Assembly (NCBI RefSeq): GCF_000004195.4
Contig: NC_030678.2
Location: 65,281,378 to 65,345,377 of the forward strand
Length of the DNA: 64,000 bases
Source of the DNA: Xenopus tropicalis
Lineage: Eukaryota; Chordata; Amphibia; Anura; Pipidae
Direction of reading: 5' to 3'
The notes beneath the pieces are model-generated. The model saw only the letters and a program-made list of their open reading frames with translations. It ran no database searches and was not told the DNA's origin. This document shows, one piece after another, positions 54,704 through 64,000 of the stretch; position 1 is the stretch's first letter, and every line of letters begins with the position of its first letter. The translations under genes were made by a program, and so were the position numbers.

Positions 54704-55594
54704 GTCTGTCCAGTGTGTCTCTGCTAATATGGGGTGCCATTTTTCCAAAGCACATTTTGTCTACAAAAATACATTCTGTATACAAAAAACAATCCCCAGT
54801 ACACAGAATTAATGTGTGGACATATACACTGGTAAAAAATATATAATTCTAGTGAAAAATGAGAACAAAAATCAACTTTGTGCACAAAAGGATATTATTA
54901 TATTACAAACTCCATTTTGTAAATTTTAACAAGCATTCTATACCACAAATGTATAACATCCATACAACAAAACCAGTAACGTGTAAATCTAAGGATTTAT
55001 TTATAGGCTTTGTTTAACAAGATGAAAAGCTGCCAGTTTTGCCCCACAAAGCTGCATTATCCCTAGTGCTGAGGATACTGTCTGGCCTGCTATAGAGGGC
55101 GCCCTCTAATGTCTGTTGTTGTGTTGTAGGTCTTTTAACCAGAAGGTCTTCCAAATGGATGAGAAATATAGTGCTGTATTGATGCTGTGCCACAAAACTG
55201 ATGTAATGAGATTTCTAGGAATTTTGCTCCTGATAATGAACTTTAAAGAAAACAAAATAAAAACCGTGAATATGATAACTTAAGGTGAGACACTATTCAT
55301 ATTATCTGCTAGCCTAACCCATCAGCTACTAGTAGCAGCTACTTTTTCACGACTACTAAACACCAAAAAATACCCTGCCATAGACAATACTGAGAATTGC
55401 CTCTGCTAAAACACATGTTGAAAGTGTTATCAGTAAATGATCAGCATTGTGTATTTTAGAAGCCACTACAAGTAGCTGCTGCGAGTAGCTCCATGTGTCC
55501 ATGGGTAATGGGCCCCTCGGTAAAGTACAAAACAGCAGATATTTATAGCAGCAATGTAACTCAGTATATCTGAGAAATGCACCACATAAGTACA
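54704..55594. other. Unassigned AT-rich DNA
   Basis: A passage at 55350-55445 (CCATAGACAATACTGAGAATTG, TCAGTAAATGATCAGCATTGT) repeats 18770-18845 near the mybph-like promoter, so it is a dispersed repeat. No coding signal. Confidence 0.5.
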
Positions 55595-55709
55595 GTATAA
55601 ACCAGAGTTTTTCAACCGCTGTTCCGCGGCACACTAGAGATGTTGCCTGGTGTGCCGTAGGCAGGGCCGCAATTTTTACTTTCAAAAAAAAATCCGGGCC
55701 CTGTCATTG

Positions 55710-55766
55710 GTTGCGCCCCGTGTGTACGGGTGACGTCAGTACGCACGGGGCGCAACGTTATAAAAG
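55710..55766 (+). promoter_or_regulatory. CRE-in-palindrome plus TATA core promoter, copy 1
   Basis: GTTGCGCCCCGTG (55710-55722) and CACGGGGCGCAAC (55744-55756) form a perfect 13-bp stem. The full CRE TGACGTCA is at 55731-55738 between them. TATAAAAG follows at 55759-55766. The spacing fits a compact RNA polymerase II promoter. Confidence 0.65.
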
Positions 55767-55899
55767 GGCCTGTGTGCGGTCGCGTGTAGGCAGAAGTGCA
55801 GAGGCGGCGCGCGTGAGGGGAAGATGCTGCTGAAGCCGCCGAAGAGTAAAATGCTGCTGGGCACCAATGTATTAGGGGGGGCCACGGGGCACACTGACT

Positions 55900-56392
55900 T
55901 ATGGGGGCACTGCTGCTGGGCACCAATGTACTAGGGGGGCTGGCTCTTGGCACCAATGTACTGGGGGGCACTGCTGCTGGGCACCAATGTACTAGGGGGG
56001 CACTGCTCTTGGCACCAATGTACTAGGGGGGCACTGCTGCTGGGCACCAATGTACTAGGGGGGCACTGCTCTTGGCACCAATGTACTAGGGGGGCACTGC
56101 TGCTGGGCACCAGTGTACTAGGGGGGCACTGCTCTTGGCACCAATGTACTAGGGGGGCACTGCTGCTGGGCACCAATGTACTAGGGGGCACTGCTCTTGG
56201 CACCAATGTACTAGGGGGGCACTGCTCTTGGCACCAATGTACTAGGGGGGCACTGCTGCTGGGCACCAGTGTACTAGGGGGGCACTGCTCTTGGCACCAA
56301 TGTACTAGGGGGGCACTGCTGCTGGGCACCAATGTACTAGGGGGGCACTGCTGCTGGGCACCAGTGTACTAGGGGGGCACTGCTGCTGGGCA
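55900..56392. repeat. 31/32-bp minisatellite, about 15 units, copy 1
   Basis: Units read CACTGCT(C/G)(T/C)T(G)GG-CACCAATGTACTA and end in GGGGGG. Two forms (31 bp with CTCTTGGCACC, 32 bp with CTGCTGGGCACC) mostly alternate, so a dimer is 63 bp. That is a multiple of three, which keeps frames open on both strands. Confidence 0.85.
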
Positions 56393-56498
56393 CAGAGTTA
56401 AATTTTTTAACATTTTCTAATGGTGGTGTGCCTCGTGATTTTTTTCATGAAACAAGTGTGCCTTTGCCCAAAAAAGGTTGAAAAACACTGGTATAAAC

Positions 56499-57826
56499 CA
56501 TCTAACTTAAGCTCTTCCTTCCAAGGATACCAGCTGATTGACATCACTACACTACAACATGAAATTTCACAACTTTACATAATTTCCCCACTGTAGTAGT
56601 GACCCTAAAAAAATTGTAGTTGACTGTTATCTCCTATGTTTGGCTTCCTCCTATTATTATGTAATATTGTACTAGTTAGCGAACAACAGTCTCTTAATGT
56701 GCTTATCTATCATTCAACTACTACATTATGTAGCCACAGGGAAAAAACCCAGTGGGCCCCACTTTGGATGCACCACCCCCAACCCCAATAGTGGCTGCAA
56801 GGAGGAAGAAAGGGGTATGCAGTGTGCATTACACACAGGGTGGGGGTGAAGGCTGTCTGCAGTGGAGAAGATGGCAACTGAGGTGGGGGCTCCTGGTGTG
56901 GCAGCCCTGGTGGATCCTGGACACCCCAATCCAATACAACGTAGACACATAAAAGCCAGGTTGTTTTTGTTATTGCCTACACACAAGGTTTCTGTTGCTC
57001 GGCCTCCAGCCTGCCCACCTATGTCACTGGTCCAACTTCTTCTGCATCACCTCTCCTGCCCATACATTGTTGTCTTGCCCCCTCCATGTCATCAATTTGC
57101 CCCTCAGGATCCTACTCCCTTAGCTTGAGCAAGAATCTATCTATAAAAAAGGGGGGGATCATAATGAGGGGATACTAGGCTTATTATAATGATGGGAGTA
57201 GCTGGCTTACCTCAAGGTATCATATTTATGTTTTGAATGCTTCCATTTCAAATACATTTTTAGCTGCACAATCCAAAGAAACATCATTAGATCAGTTTTG
57301 TACCACAGAATCAGTAAAGCATTATAGCTCTCATCCATCTGTAAGAAATTCCATATCTTGTTAAATAAATCCTACAAACAAATCCTTCTTTGAGAGAGAG
57401 AGAGAGAGAGAGAGAGAGTGTTTTGTGGAACTGAGTATTCATTTTGTTGATAGAATGAATTATGTGCTATAGAATCTTCCTTTTTGTCAAAAGCATTTAT
57501 TTTGTCATGATCTTGCTTTCAATATGCTAGCTAAAATTTACAGAATGGAGTTTGTAATATAATAATATCCTTTTGTGCATAAAATTGATTTTATTCTCAG
57601 AAATATGTCTTTTATATAATTGTTACCAGTGTATATGGCCACACAAACAGCACCCCCAGCCTGATTAAGGCAACTAATCTCCCCGTGCGGAGCAGAACTC
57701 TGCAATGACAGCCCAACTTCCTACCTCATGTTTCTCTGTTTCCAGCCCAAATCTGCCCTGTGTGTCTCTGCTCTCAGTTTGATTAAGGCGACTAATCTCC
57801 CCACAGTAGCAGAGATTTATTGTGGG
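56499..57826. other. No gene recognised
   Basis: It contains a (GA)n microsatellite at 57392-57418. The two short ORFs over 56710-56990 are overlapping antisense frames without a domain. Confidence 0.5.
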
Positions 57827-58067
57827 CATGGTCAGAGTGGGCCACCGGGACACCGGCTCTACTGGGCCCGGGCGACCCAGACCCAACCCTTGCCCCTGCC
57901 TGACTGCTCCTGCCCTGATGCATTAAATTTAAGCGCTCGGGGGAGGACGTTGGGTGGAGGGCCCTGTGAGGGGGGTTAGGGGGGGCCCTGTGCGGGGGGG
58001 GCGCGGGCACCTGCAGGCCCCCTGGGGCGGGAGCCCGGTGGGCCCTTCAACCCCCAGACCGACCCTG
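57827..58067. mobile_element. 241-bp G/C-rich hAT MITE
   Basis: CATGGTCAGAGTGGG at the left is an imperfect mirror of CCCAGACCGACCCTG at the right. ATTGTGGG is duplicated at 57819-57826 and 58068-58075. The interior is rich in GGGCCC, AGCCCGGTGGGCC-type blocks. Confidence 0.75.
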
Positions 58068-58075
58068 ATTGTGGG

Positions 58076-58835
58076 TAATCTCCCAGTGAAATTAGTTTTA
58101 TCTGTCTTTGTGCCCATTTCAGTTAGAGAAGCTACAACTTTTCCCTTAAGCTATATATTTATTGTCTCCCATTATCAGTGGATGGATTTCATTCCCTGCA
58201 CTTTTATATGCTAATCTTCTACTGTGTATAACAGTCTCCTTCGATTTAATAATTTTTTGGTGTTACCCTCCTGCTGCCAGCAACAACTCCCTTCAAACTT
58301 GTATTATGCAGATTGCGATTTAAGTGCAACAGTTAAAGGGGCACTGCTCACATGGGAGTAAAACTTTTTTTTGTCAGTATCCAATAGCACATATCAGAAG
58401 GTGGCCATCCATCTGTCCCTGATGAACTACCTCTAGATTATGGTGTAGACAGTTCTTGTTCTGTTACAGCTGGGGGGCACTTTTCACTTGGAGGAATCTG
58501 TTTTATCTAATAGTGCATATCAGATAGTGGTACTCCAGCTGTCTCTGAATAACTTTGATAGCTGAAAAGCCACCTAGTTATAAAAGGCCATCAGTATGTG
58601 GCCCTCTAGCTACTGCTATTAAATCACATTTTGCTTTATTTATGGCTGAATGGAGAAAAACCAAACTGGCCCAATTGATATCTTCCAGATTTCTGCCCAG
58701 ATATCAGCCAGGCATAACAATCAGTGGGCTTTATATAAGTGTCAATAATATAATGCTCCAGGTTTCCCATTGTTGTTTCAGCTTGATCTTCTTTGTTTGA
58801 AAACTGCACATGTATCACTCATTTACATCTATTTG
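58076..58835. other. No gene recognised
   Basis: A T2 end scrap (TTTTTTGGTGTTAC) is at 58252-58265. Otherwise unassigned. Confidence 0.5.
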
Positions 58836-58951
58836 ATGTAGACCAGAGTTTTTCAACCGCTGTTCCTGTGCCGCGAGATGTTGTCTGGTGTGCCGTAGGC
58901 AGGGCCGCAATTTTTACTTTCAAAAAAAAATCCGGGCCCTGTCATTGGTTG

Positions 58952-59004
58952 CGCCCCGTGTGTACGGGTGACGTCAGTACGCACGGGGCGCAACGTTATA
59001 AAAG
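58952..59004 (+). promoter_or_regulatory. CRE-in-palindrome plus TATA core promoter, copy 2
   Basis: The same GCGCCCCGTG...CACGGGGCGC stem with TGACGTCA inside is followed by TATAAAAG at 58997-59004. All elements are unchanged from copy 1. Confidence 0.65.
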
Positions 59005-59061
59005 GGCCTGTGTGCGGTCACGTGTAGGCAGAAGTGCAGAGGCGGCGCGCGTGAGGGGAAG

Positions 59062-59454
59062 ATGCTGCTGAAGCCGCCGAAGAGTAAAATGCTGCTGGGC
59101 ACCAATGTATTAGGGGGGGCCACGGGGCACACTGACTTATGGGGGCACTGCTGCTGGGCACCAATGTACTGGGGGGCACTGCTGCTGGGCACCAATGTAC
59201 TAGGGGGGCACTGCTCTTGGCACCAATGTACTAGGGGGGCACTGCTGCTGGGCACCAATGTACTAGGGGGGCACTGTTCTTGGCCCCAATGTACTAGGGG
59301 GGCACTGCTGCTGGGCACCAGTGTACTAGGGGGGCACTGCTCTTGGCACCAATGTACTAGGGGGGCACTGCTGCTGGGCACCAATGTACTAGGGGGGCAC
59401 TGCTCTTGGCACCAATGTACTAGGGGGGCACTGCTCTTGGCACCAATGTACTAG
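59062..59454 (+). CDS. Repeat-encoded ORF downstream of the hAT promoter, 130 codons
   Basis: This ATG lies 58 nt after the TATA box. It starts MLLKPPKSKMLLGTNVLGG and then reads through the minisatellite as alternating LLLGTNVLGG and HCSWHQCTRG blocks. In copy 1 the equivalent ATG (55824) meets a TAG after about 35 codons, because its first array unit keeps the TAG that copy 2 has lost by a deletion. No known domain. Coding may be accidental. Confidence 0.25.
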   Translation: MLLKPPKSKMLLGTNVLGGATGHTDLWGHCCWAPMYWGALLLGTNVLGGHCSWHQCTRGALLLGTNVLGGHCSWPQCTRGALLLGTSVLGGHCSWHQCTRGALLLGTNVLGGHCSWHQCTRGALLLAPMY

Positions 59455-59632
59455 GGGGGCACTGCTGCTGGGCACCAGTGTACTAGGGGGGCACTGCTCT
59501 TGGCACCAATATACTAGGGGGGCACTGCTGCTGGGCACCAATGTACTAGGGGGGCACTGCTCTTGGCACCAATGTACTAGGGGGGCACTGCTGCTGGGCA
59601 CCAGTGTACTAGGGGGGCACTGCTGCTGGGCA
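59160..59632. repeat. 31/32-bp minisatellite, about 15 units, copy 2
   Basis: The unit types are the same as in copy 1 but in a slightly different order, including single-unit variants with TTGGCCCCAATG and CCAATATACTA. Confidence 0.85.
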
Positions 59633-60043
59633 CAGAGTTAAATTTTTTAACATTTTCTAATGGTGGTGTGCCTCGTGATTTTTTTCATGAAACAAGTGTG
59701 CCTTTGCCCAAAAAAGGTTGAAAAACACTGATGTAGACTGTATGGTGGGAGGACTGTATCTTGGCAATGCAAGATATTTGTTAACCCATTACATGCATTT
59801 TGCAACATTTCAAACTAGGAAATCTTGAATAAAGCAACAAACAGAACACACAGCTTTCCACGTGGCATTAGTCCTTATGTTGTATTTTTGGAGGTTGTTA
59901 CACTGGGTGCTTTGATGTCTGTTTAAAATATTTCCCATAGACCACAGTGAAATGGTACTGATTTACTTTGTACTCTGGTATTATTATTATTGTCCTTTAT
60001 TTATGTAGCACCAACATTCTACAGTGCTTTTACACTGATTATA

Positions 60044-60258
60044 CAGTGGTGTGAAAAACTATTTGCCCCCTTCCTGATTTCTTATTCTTTTGCATGTTTG
60101 TCACACAAAATGTTTCTGATCATCAAACACATTTAACTATTAGTCAAAGATAACACAAGTAAACACAAAATGCAGTTTTTAAATGAGGGTTTTTATTATT
60201 TAGGGAGAAAAAAAATCCAAACCTACATGGCCCTGTGTGAAAAAGTAATTGCCCCCTG
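60044..60258. repeat. Left terminal inverted repeat with two direct repeats (IR/DR)
   Basis: GTGTGAAAAACTATTTGCCCCC (60049-60070) and GTGTGAAAAAGTAATTGCCCCC (60235-60256) are the outer and inner transposase-binding repeats, in the same orientation. Confidence 0.85.
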
Positions 60259-60261
60259 AAC

Positions 60262-61263
60262 CTAATAACTGGTTGGGCCACCCTTAGCAGCAATAACTGC
60301 AATCAAGCGTTTGTGATAACTTGCAACGAGTCTTTTACAGCGCTCTGGAGGAATTTTGGCCCACTCATCTTTGCAGAATTGTTGTAATTCAGCTTTATTT
60401 GAGGGTTTTCTAGCATGAACCGTCTTTTTAAGGTCATGCCACAACATCTCAATAGGATTCAGGTCAGGACTTTGACTAGGCCACTCCAAAGTCTTCATTT
60501 TGTTTTTCTTCAGCCATTCAGAAGTGGATTTGCTGGTATGTTTTGGGTCATTGTCCTGCTGCAGCACCCAAGATCACTTTAGCTTGAGTTGACGAACAGA
60601 TGGCCGGACATTCTCCTTCAGGATTTTTTGGTAGACAGTAGAATTCATGGTTCCATCTATCACAGCAAGCCTTCCAGGTCCTGAAGCAGCAAAACAACCC
60701 CAGACCATCACACTACCACCACCATATTTTACTGTTGGTATGATGTTCTTTTTCTGAAATGCTGTGTTACTTTTACGCCAGATGTAACGGGACACGCACC
60801 TTCCAAAAAGTTCAACTTTTGTCTCGTCGGTCCACCAGGTATTTTCTCAAAAGTCTTGGCAATCATTGAGATGTTTTTTAGCAAAATTGAGACGAGCCAT
60901 AATGTTCTTTTTGCTTAAAAGTGGTTTGTGCCTTGGAAATCTGCCATGCAGGCCGTTTTTGCCCAGTCTCTTTCTTATGGTGGAGTCGTGAACACTGACC
61001 TTAATTGAGGCAAGTGAGGCCTGCAGGTCTTTTGTGGCCTCTCGGATGAGTTGTCTCTGCGCTCTTGGGGTAATTTTGGTCGGCCGGCCACTCCTGGGAA
61101 GGTTCACCACTGTTCCATGTTTTTGCCATTTGTGGATAATGGCTCTCACTGTGGTTCGCTGGAGTCCCAAAGCTTTAGAAATGGCTTTATAACCTTTACC
61201 AGACTGATAGATCTCAATTACTTTTGTTCTCATTTGTTCCTGAATTTCTTTGGATCTTGGCAT
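60262..61263 (-). pseudogene. Tc1 DD34E transposase, broken by two stop codons
   Basis: The frame from ATG 61263 to 60262 spans 334 codons, the normal length. Residues 1-138 hold the paired-like bipartite helix-turn-helix DNA-binding domain (AISKALGLQRTTVRAI, then GRPTKIT as the GRPR-like hook). The catalytic part has TDE (first Asp), [10 protein letters not shown] (second Asp) and [11 protein letters not shown] (Glu), so the DD34E triad is present. Only two breaks are visible, both TGA and in the same frame: 60847-60849 after CQDF, and 60574-60576 after RQLKLK. There are no frameshifts. The intact ends suggest it could still be mobilised in trans. Confidence 0.9.
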
Positions 61264-61440
61264 GATGTCCTAGATTTTGATGTGCTTTTGGTCTACTTCT
61301 CTGTGTCAGATAGCTCCTATTTAAGTGATTTCTTGATTGAAACAGGTGTGGCAGTAATCAGGCCTGGGGGTGACTACAGAAATTGATATTGAAATCGAAA
61401 ATTGAAATTGATAAACCACAGTTAAGTTATTTTTTAACAA

Positions 61441-61656
61441 GGGGGGCAATCACTTTTTCACACAGGGCCATGTAGATTTGGAGTTTTTTTTCTCCCTTAA
61501 TAACATAAACCTTCATTTAAAAACTGCATTTTGTGTTCAATTATGTTATCTTTGAATAATAGTTAACGGTTTTTGATGAGCAGAAACATTTAAGTGTGAC
61601 AAACATGCAAAAGAATAAGAAATCAGGAAGGGGGCAAATAGTTTTTCACACCACTG
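61441..61656. repeat. Right terminal inverted repeat with two direct repeats
   Basis: The mirrored inner repeat is at about 61442-61463 and the outer at 61630-61651. This IR/DR layout is shared with Sleeping Beauty-type Tc1 elements. Confidence 0.85.
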
Positions 61657-61692
61657 TACATTATTCACATCAGTCCCTGCCCCAGTGAAACT

Positions 61693-63419
61693 TAAAGGAG
61701 AAAGAAAGGTAAAAATTAAGTAAGCTTTATCAGAAAGGTCTATGTAAATACAGCCATAAGCACTCACAGAAATTCTGCACTGAGTTTCCTGTCAAAAGAT
61801 TTGTTGTGTCTGTTTTCCTCTGCTAGAGAAACGCAGCTCTCTTCCCTCTCCTGCTCCCCCCCGCCTTAGGAATGTGGATCTGAGACACACTGGGTTTCAT
61901 GCCTGAAAAGTTTGTCCGTTTCCATAATTTTTACAGAACAGTATTTTGTTACTAAGACAAATTTTGACAGCTTTTTTCTTTGTAACAAAAACCCATTCAG
62001 TAAAAATTACAGAAATTGCTGAGCTTTTTTGGCATAAAACCCAGCGTGAGTTAGTAAATCATAAATGGCTGCAATCAGAAATCAATAAAGTCACGCATCT
62101 GTTTTTGATGTGTGTATTATTAACTAATAAGCAACAGTTAAAAATTATGATGGGGACAAGCCCAACTAAAGGTTTTCAATTGGGCTTGTTGTGGACCTTG
62201 CCAGAGTACTCCACAGGAAATTTTAGAAGAGGGAGAAAGGATGCTCTCTCCCGTGACTGCACGGTGGATTAATTGATACAGACGCTACTACTGCTGTGCT
62301 AGGTGACAGGCTAATTGGATTTCCTATCATGGAGACACTGTAGAAGGAAAAAAAAAGCAAAAAAAGTATATGTGTGTCTGTTTGTGTGTACACCTCTAAA
62401 AAGTATGTGAATGTGTGTATATGTAAGTGTGTAAATATGTACAAAAGCAAAAAAGGCAGAAAAGCAGAAACAAAAGCTACATTTTGTAAAAAGGTGTGTT
62501 GTGTGTAAATGCATGTATGTGTGTGTGTGTAAATGTGTGTGTATAAGTAAAAAAAGGCCTCTTACCGTTTCTGTGAGCAGGAGGGTCCTTGGCTGCACAG
62601 AGGGTCCCAGAATCACTTGAAAGGGTTGGATTTGATGGACATTTTTTCAACCAAACTTAACTATATGTAACATGCACAAATTTTGAGGCCAGCGCACACA
62701 AATTGTGGTGTGTACAAAGCATTTTGTATGAAAACACAACATTTTGCATTGATTCTGACTTGAGTACACAGTTCTTAAAAATCTACAGAAAAGTTTGAAA
62801 TGCCTGTGCAAAATAATACAAGAATACAGGAATAAGAGGGAACTTTGATACAACTGATTCTTGACTCCTGGTCTATTTAGAAATCCTTAAAATCTAGCAC
62901 TAAAGGCCATATAAATGCAAAACTTGTCGCAATATCTCACTGCTAATTCTTTGATAAGGAGGATGGTTTATGCACCCACAAAATTCAGAATTCAGAGTCA
63001 GAGGTTGATGCTGTTTTTAAATATAGAAAAGGCTTTCAGTACAGTGCACTGGCCTCTGTGAGGTGTGGGGGGGCTAGGTTTATAGCATGAGTTAAAGCAC
63101 CATATCACTCCCACATGTACAAATTGCAAATAAATTGCAAATTATCAGAGGGATTATCTACAGTTTGCTCTCCCTTTTTTTAAAAAAAATTATGCTAGAT
63201 TATCTAGATCTAAATTCTTGCAGAATGGGTAGCAAAAGCTACTCAACCGTTTTTAACTTGTTGGAATCTAGTTTATTGGTAAGAAGCAGAAGTCCAAAAT
63301 AGGCCTTAAGGTCCTGCGGGCTTCTGTTTTATTTCCATGCCAACCAGTTAGTTTTGGATTGACTATTCTGGAAAATCCTTTGATGCACTAACTAGCCTGC
63401 TGTAATTCGTTAACGCTTT
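61693..63419. other. No gene recognised; one T2-like end
   Basis: TTAAAGGAGAAAGAAAGG at about 61692 opens a T2-like fragment (to about 61940) without a matching right end. 62350-62560 is rich in GT-type simple sequence. Short ORFs have no domain. Confidence 0.45.
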
Positions 63420-63718
63420 GGTTACACTTTCATTGGGACTATATTTTCAACAGGTTTGATCTGTTGAGTGCCGTTGATTCTTATGGAAGGCTTCTAAAAC
63501 CAGCAATGGAAGGCTTCAAAGCCAGCAGTGTTTTTGTGGTGTTAACAAACTTTTTGGCCTGAAAATTTTGTGACTTTCGGAACGCAATTGCAATATTTTT
63601 GTACGAATGATAAAAGCATTGTCATTTTAGAAATACAGAAATAATCGTGGTTACTTCGAATTTATGCCATATTGAGGTTCAAGGCCGGAAAAAAATGCAT
63701 CTTAGTAAATGTGCCCCA
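63420..63718. mobile_element. Right part of a hairpin MITE
   Basis: The end CTTAGTAAATGTGCCCC and the loop text TTGAGTGCCGTTGATTCTTA (compare CAGAGTGCCATTGAGTCCTA in 49843-50384) mark the same superfamily. The left arm is missing. Confidence 0.5.
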
Positions 63719-64000
63719 TAGTGTGATAAAAAGTGTTGTTACGAGTTCAAAAACTGAAAAGGTACAATGGTAACGTGGGAAATAGTAATGTGGGAACGGC
63801 GTGGGGGGGAGGAGGTCAAAAGTGCAATTTAAAGCACTTGCCTAAAGGGGCAAAATACCTTGCATTCCCTGATGCTTACCACCCCATTGCACTACATACT
63901 TTCCCATCCTCTTCGCTTGCATAATGCTTCTGTACTGCCTTCTCCTGTATGAAGTGGACTAACAAAATGATCAATCAAAAGTCAGAAAACATATTCATTT

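Larger units (their letters stand above)
55603..56490 (+). mobile_element. hAT-type element with promoter and minisatellite, copy 1
   Basis: CAGAGTTTTTCAACC at the left mirrors GGTTGAAAAACACTG at the right. GTATAAAC is duplicated exactly at 55595-55602 and 56491-56498. An 8-bp duplication places it in hAT. In order it holds the end, a palindrome with a CRE, a TATA box, a short G/C-rich leader with ATG, the 31/32-bp array, and a tail. No transposase is encoded. Confidence 0.88.
58844..59730 (+). mobile_element. hAT-type element with promoter and minisatellite, copy 2
   Basis: It has the same ends and layout as copy 1, but its own 8-bp duplication ATGTAGAC (58836-58843 and 59731-59738). It is therefore an independent insertion and not a segmental duplicate. 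Sequence outside the array is almost identical to copy 1; differences cluster at the first 40 bp and in array order. Confidence 0.9.
60044..61656 (-). mobile_element. Complete Tc1-like DNA transposon, 1.6 kb
   Basis: The element begins CAGTGGTGTGAAAAAC and ends GTTTTTCACACCACTG, flanked by TA (60042-60043, 61657-61658). Terminal inverted repeats are about 215 bp. The transposase is on the minus strand. It is inserted in an L2-type tail repeat: 59985-60041 and 61659-61692 join to read one known unit (TTTATGTAGCACCAACATTC...CATCAGTCCCTGCCCCAGTG). Confidence 0.93.

Noticed and set aside
55900..56392. Long ORFs on both strands and a CRISPR-like regular repeat
   Set aside because: The period is 31/32 bp with no unique spacers. 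It is a minisatellite inside a transposon, and the ORFs are a by-product of the 63-bp dimer.
60564..60850. Introns in the Tc1 transposase
   Set aside because: The frame continues unchanged across both stops and Tc1 genes normally lack introns.
1..64000. tRNA, rRNA or bacterial-type operons
   Set aside because: I saw no cloverleaf with intact A and B boxes, no rRNA and no operon-like packing of ORFs.

Overview
This is a vertebrate window, very probably from a clawed frog (Xenopus). The main reasons are T2-type MITEs (TTAA target duplication, TTAAAGG ends), several palindromic MITE families that I associate with Xenopus, and a mix of L1, L2, CR1, Penelope, Gypsy, BEL/Pao, hAT, piggyBac-like and Tc1 elements. 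I cannot tell X. tropicalis from X. laevis by reading alone.

The only host gene I can support lies on the minus strand. Its first coding exon (18944-19244) encodes a Pro/Ala/Glu-rich leader and has a TATA box and two E-boxes just upstream. Its second exon (3335-3469) encodes the first half of a fibronectin type III domain. The splice phases match exactly. A Pro-rich leader joined directly to a FN3 module is the layout of myosin-binding protein H (mybph). Later exons must lie left of position 1. Intron 1 is 15.5 kb and is filled with transposable elements.

Layout, left to right. 1-3334: intron with CR1 debris and a 109-bp hairpin. 3335-3469: exon 2. 3470-18943: intron 1, holding a nearly perfect 59-bp snap-back, MITEs, T2-MITEs, a 2.2-kb L2 with a 656-codon open reverse-transcriptase frame, a Penelope tail, and a CR1 copy split by a 191-bp hAT element. 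18944-19332: exon 1 and promoter. 19600-23360: MITEs, one carrying a 45-bp minisatellite, and a probable solo LTR. 23532-29303: a full-length L1 with a 15-bp target duplication and two ORFs. 30666-35502: two piggyBac-like non-autonomous elements in opposite orientation, with a hAT element between them. 35503-40815: CR1 copies, one with a T2-MITE insertion and one bracketed by a 106-bp inverted repeat. 40819-42740: decayed BEL/Pao gag. 43891-48311: a complete Ty3/Gypsy retrotransposon with 188-bp LTRs. 49160-50384: a Penelope 3' end and a 542-bp hairpin MITE. 52320-52990: CR1. 54299-59738: a T2-like MITE, a small hAT MITE and two 0.89-kb hAT-type elements that each carry a CRE plus TATA core promoter and a 31/32-bp minisatellite. 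60044-61656: a complete Tc1 transposon with IR/DR ends and a transposase broken by two stops. The rest is unassigned AT-rich intergenic DNA.

The elements do not form one pathway. Nested insertions give relative ages: CR1 copies are the old substrate, while T2, hAT and piggyBac-like elements sit on top of them. L1, L2, Gypsy, Tc1 and the promoter-bearing hAT pair look youngest because their ORFs, LTRs or ends are well preserved.
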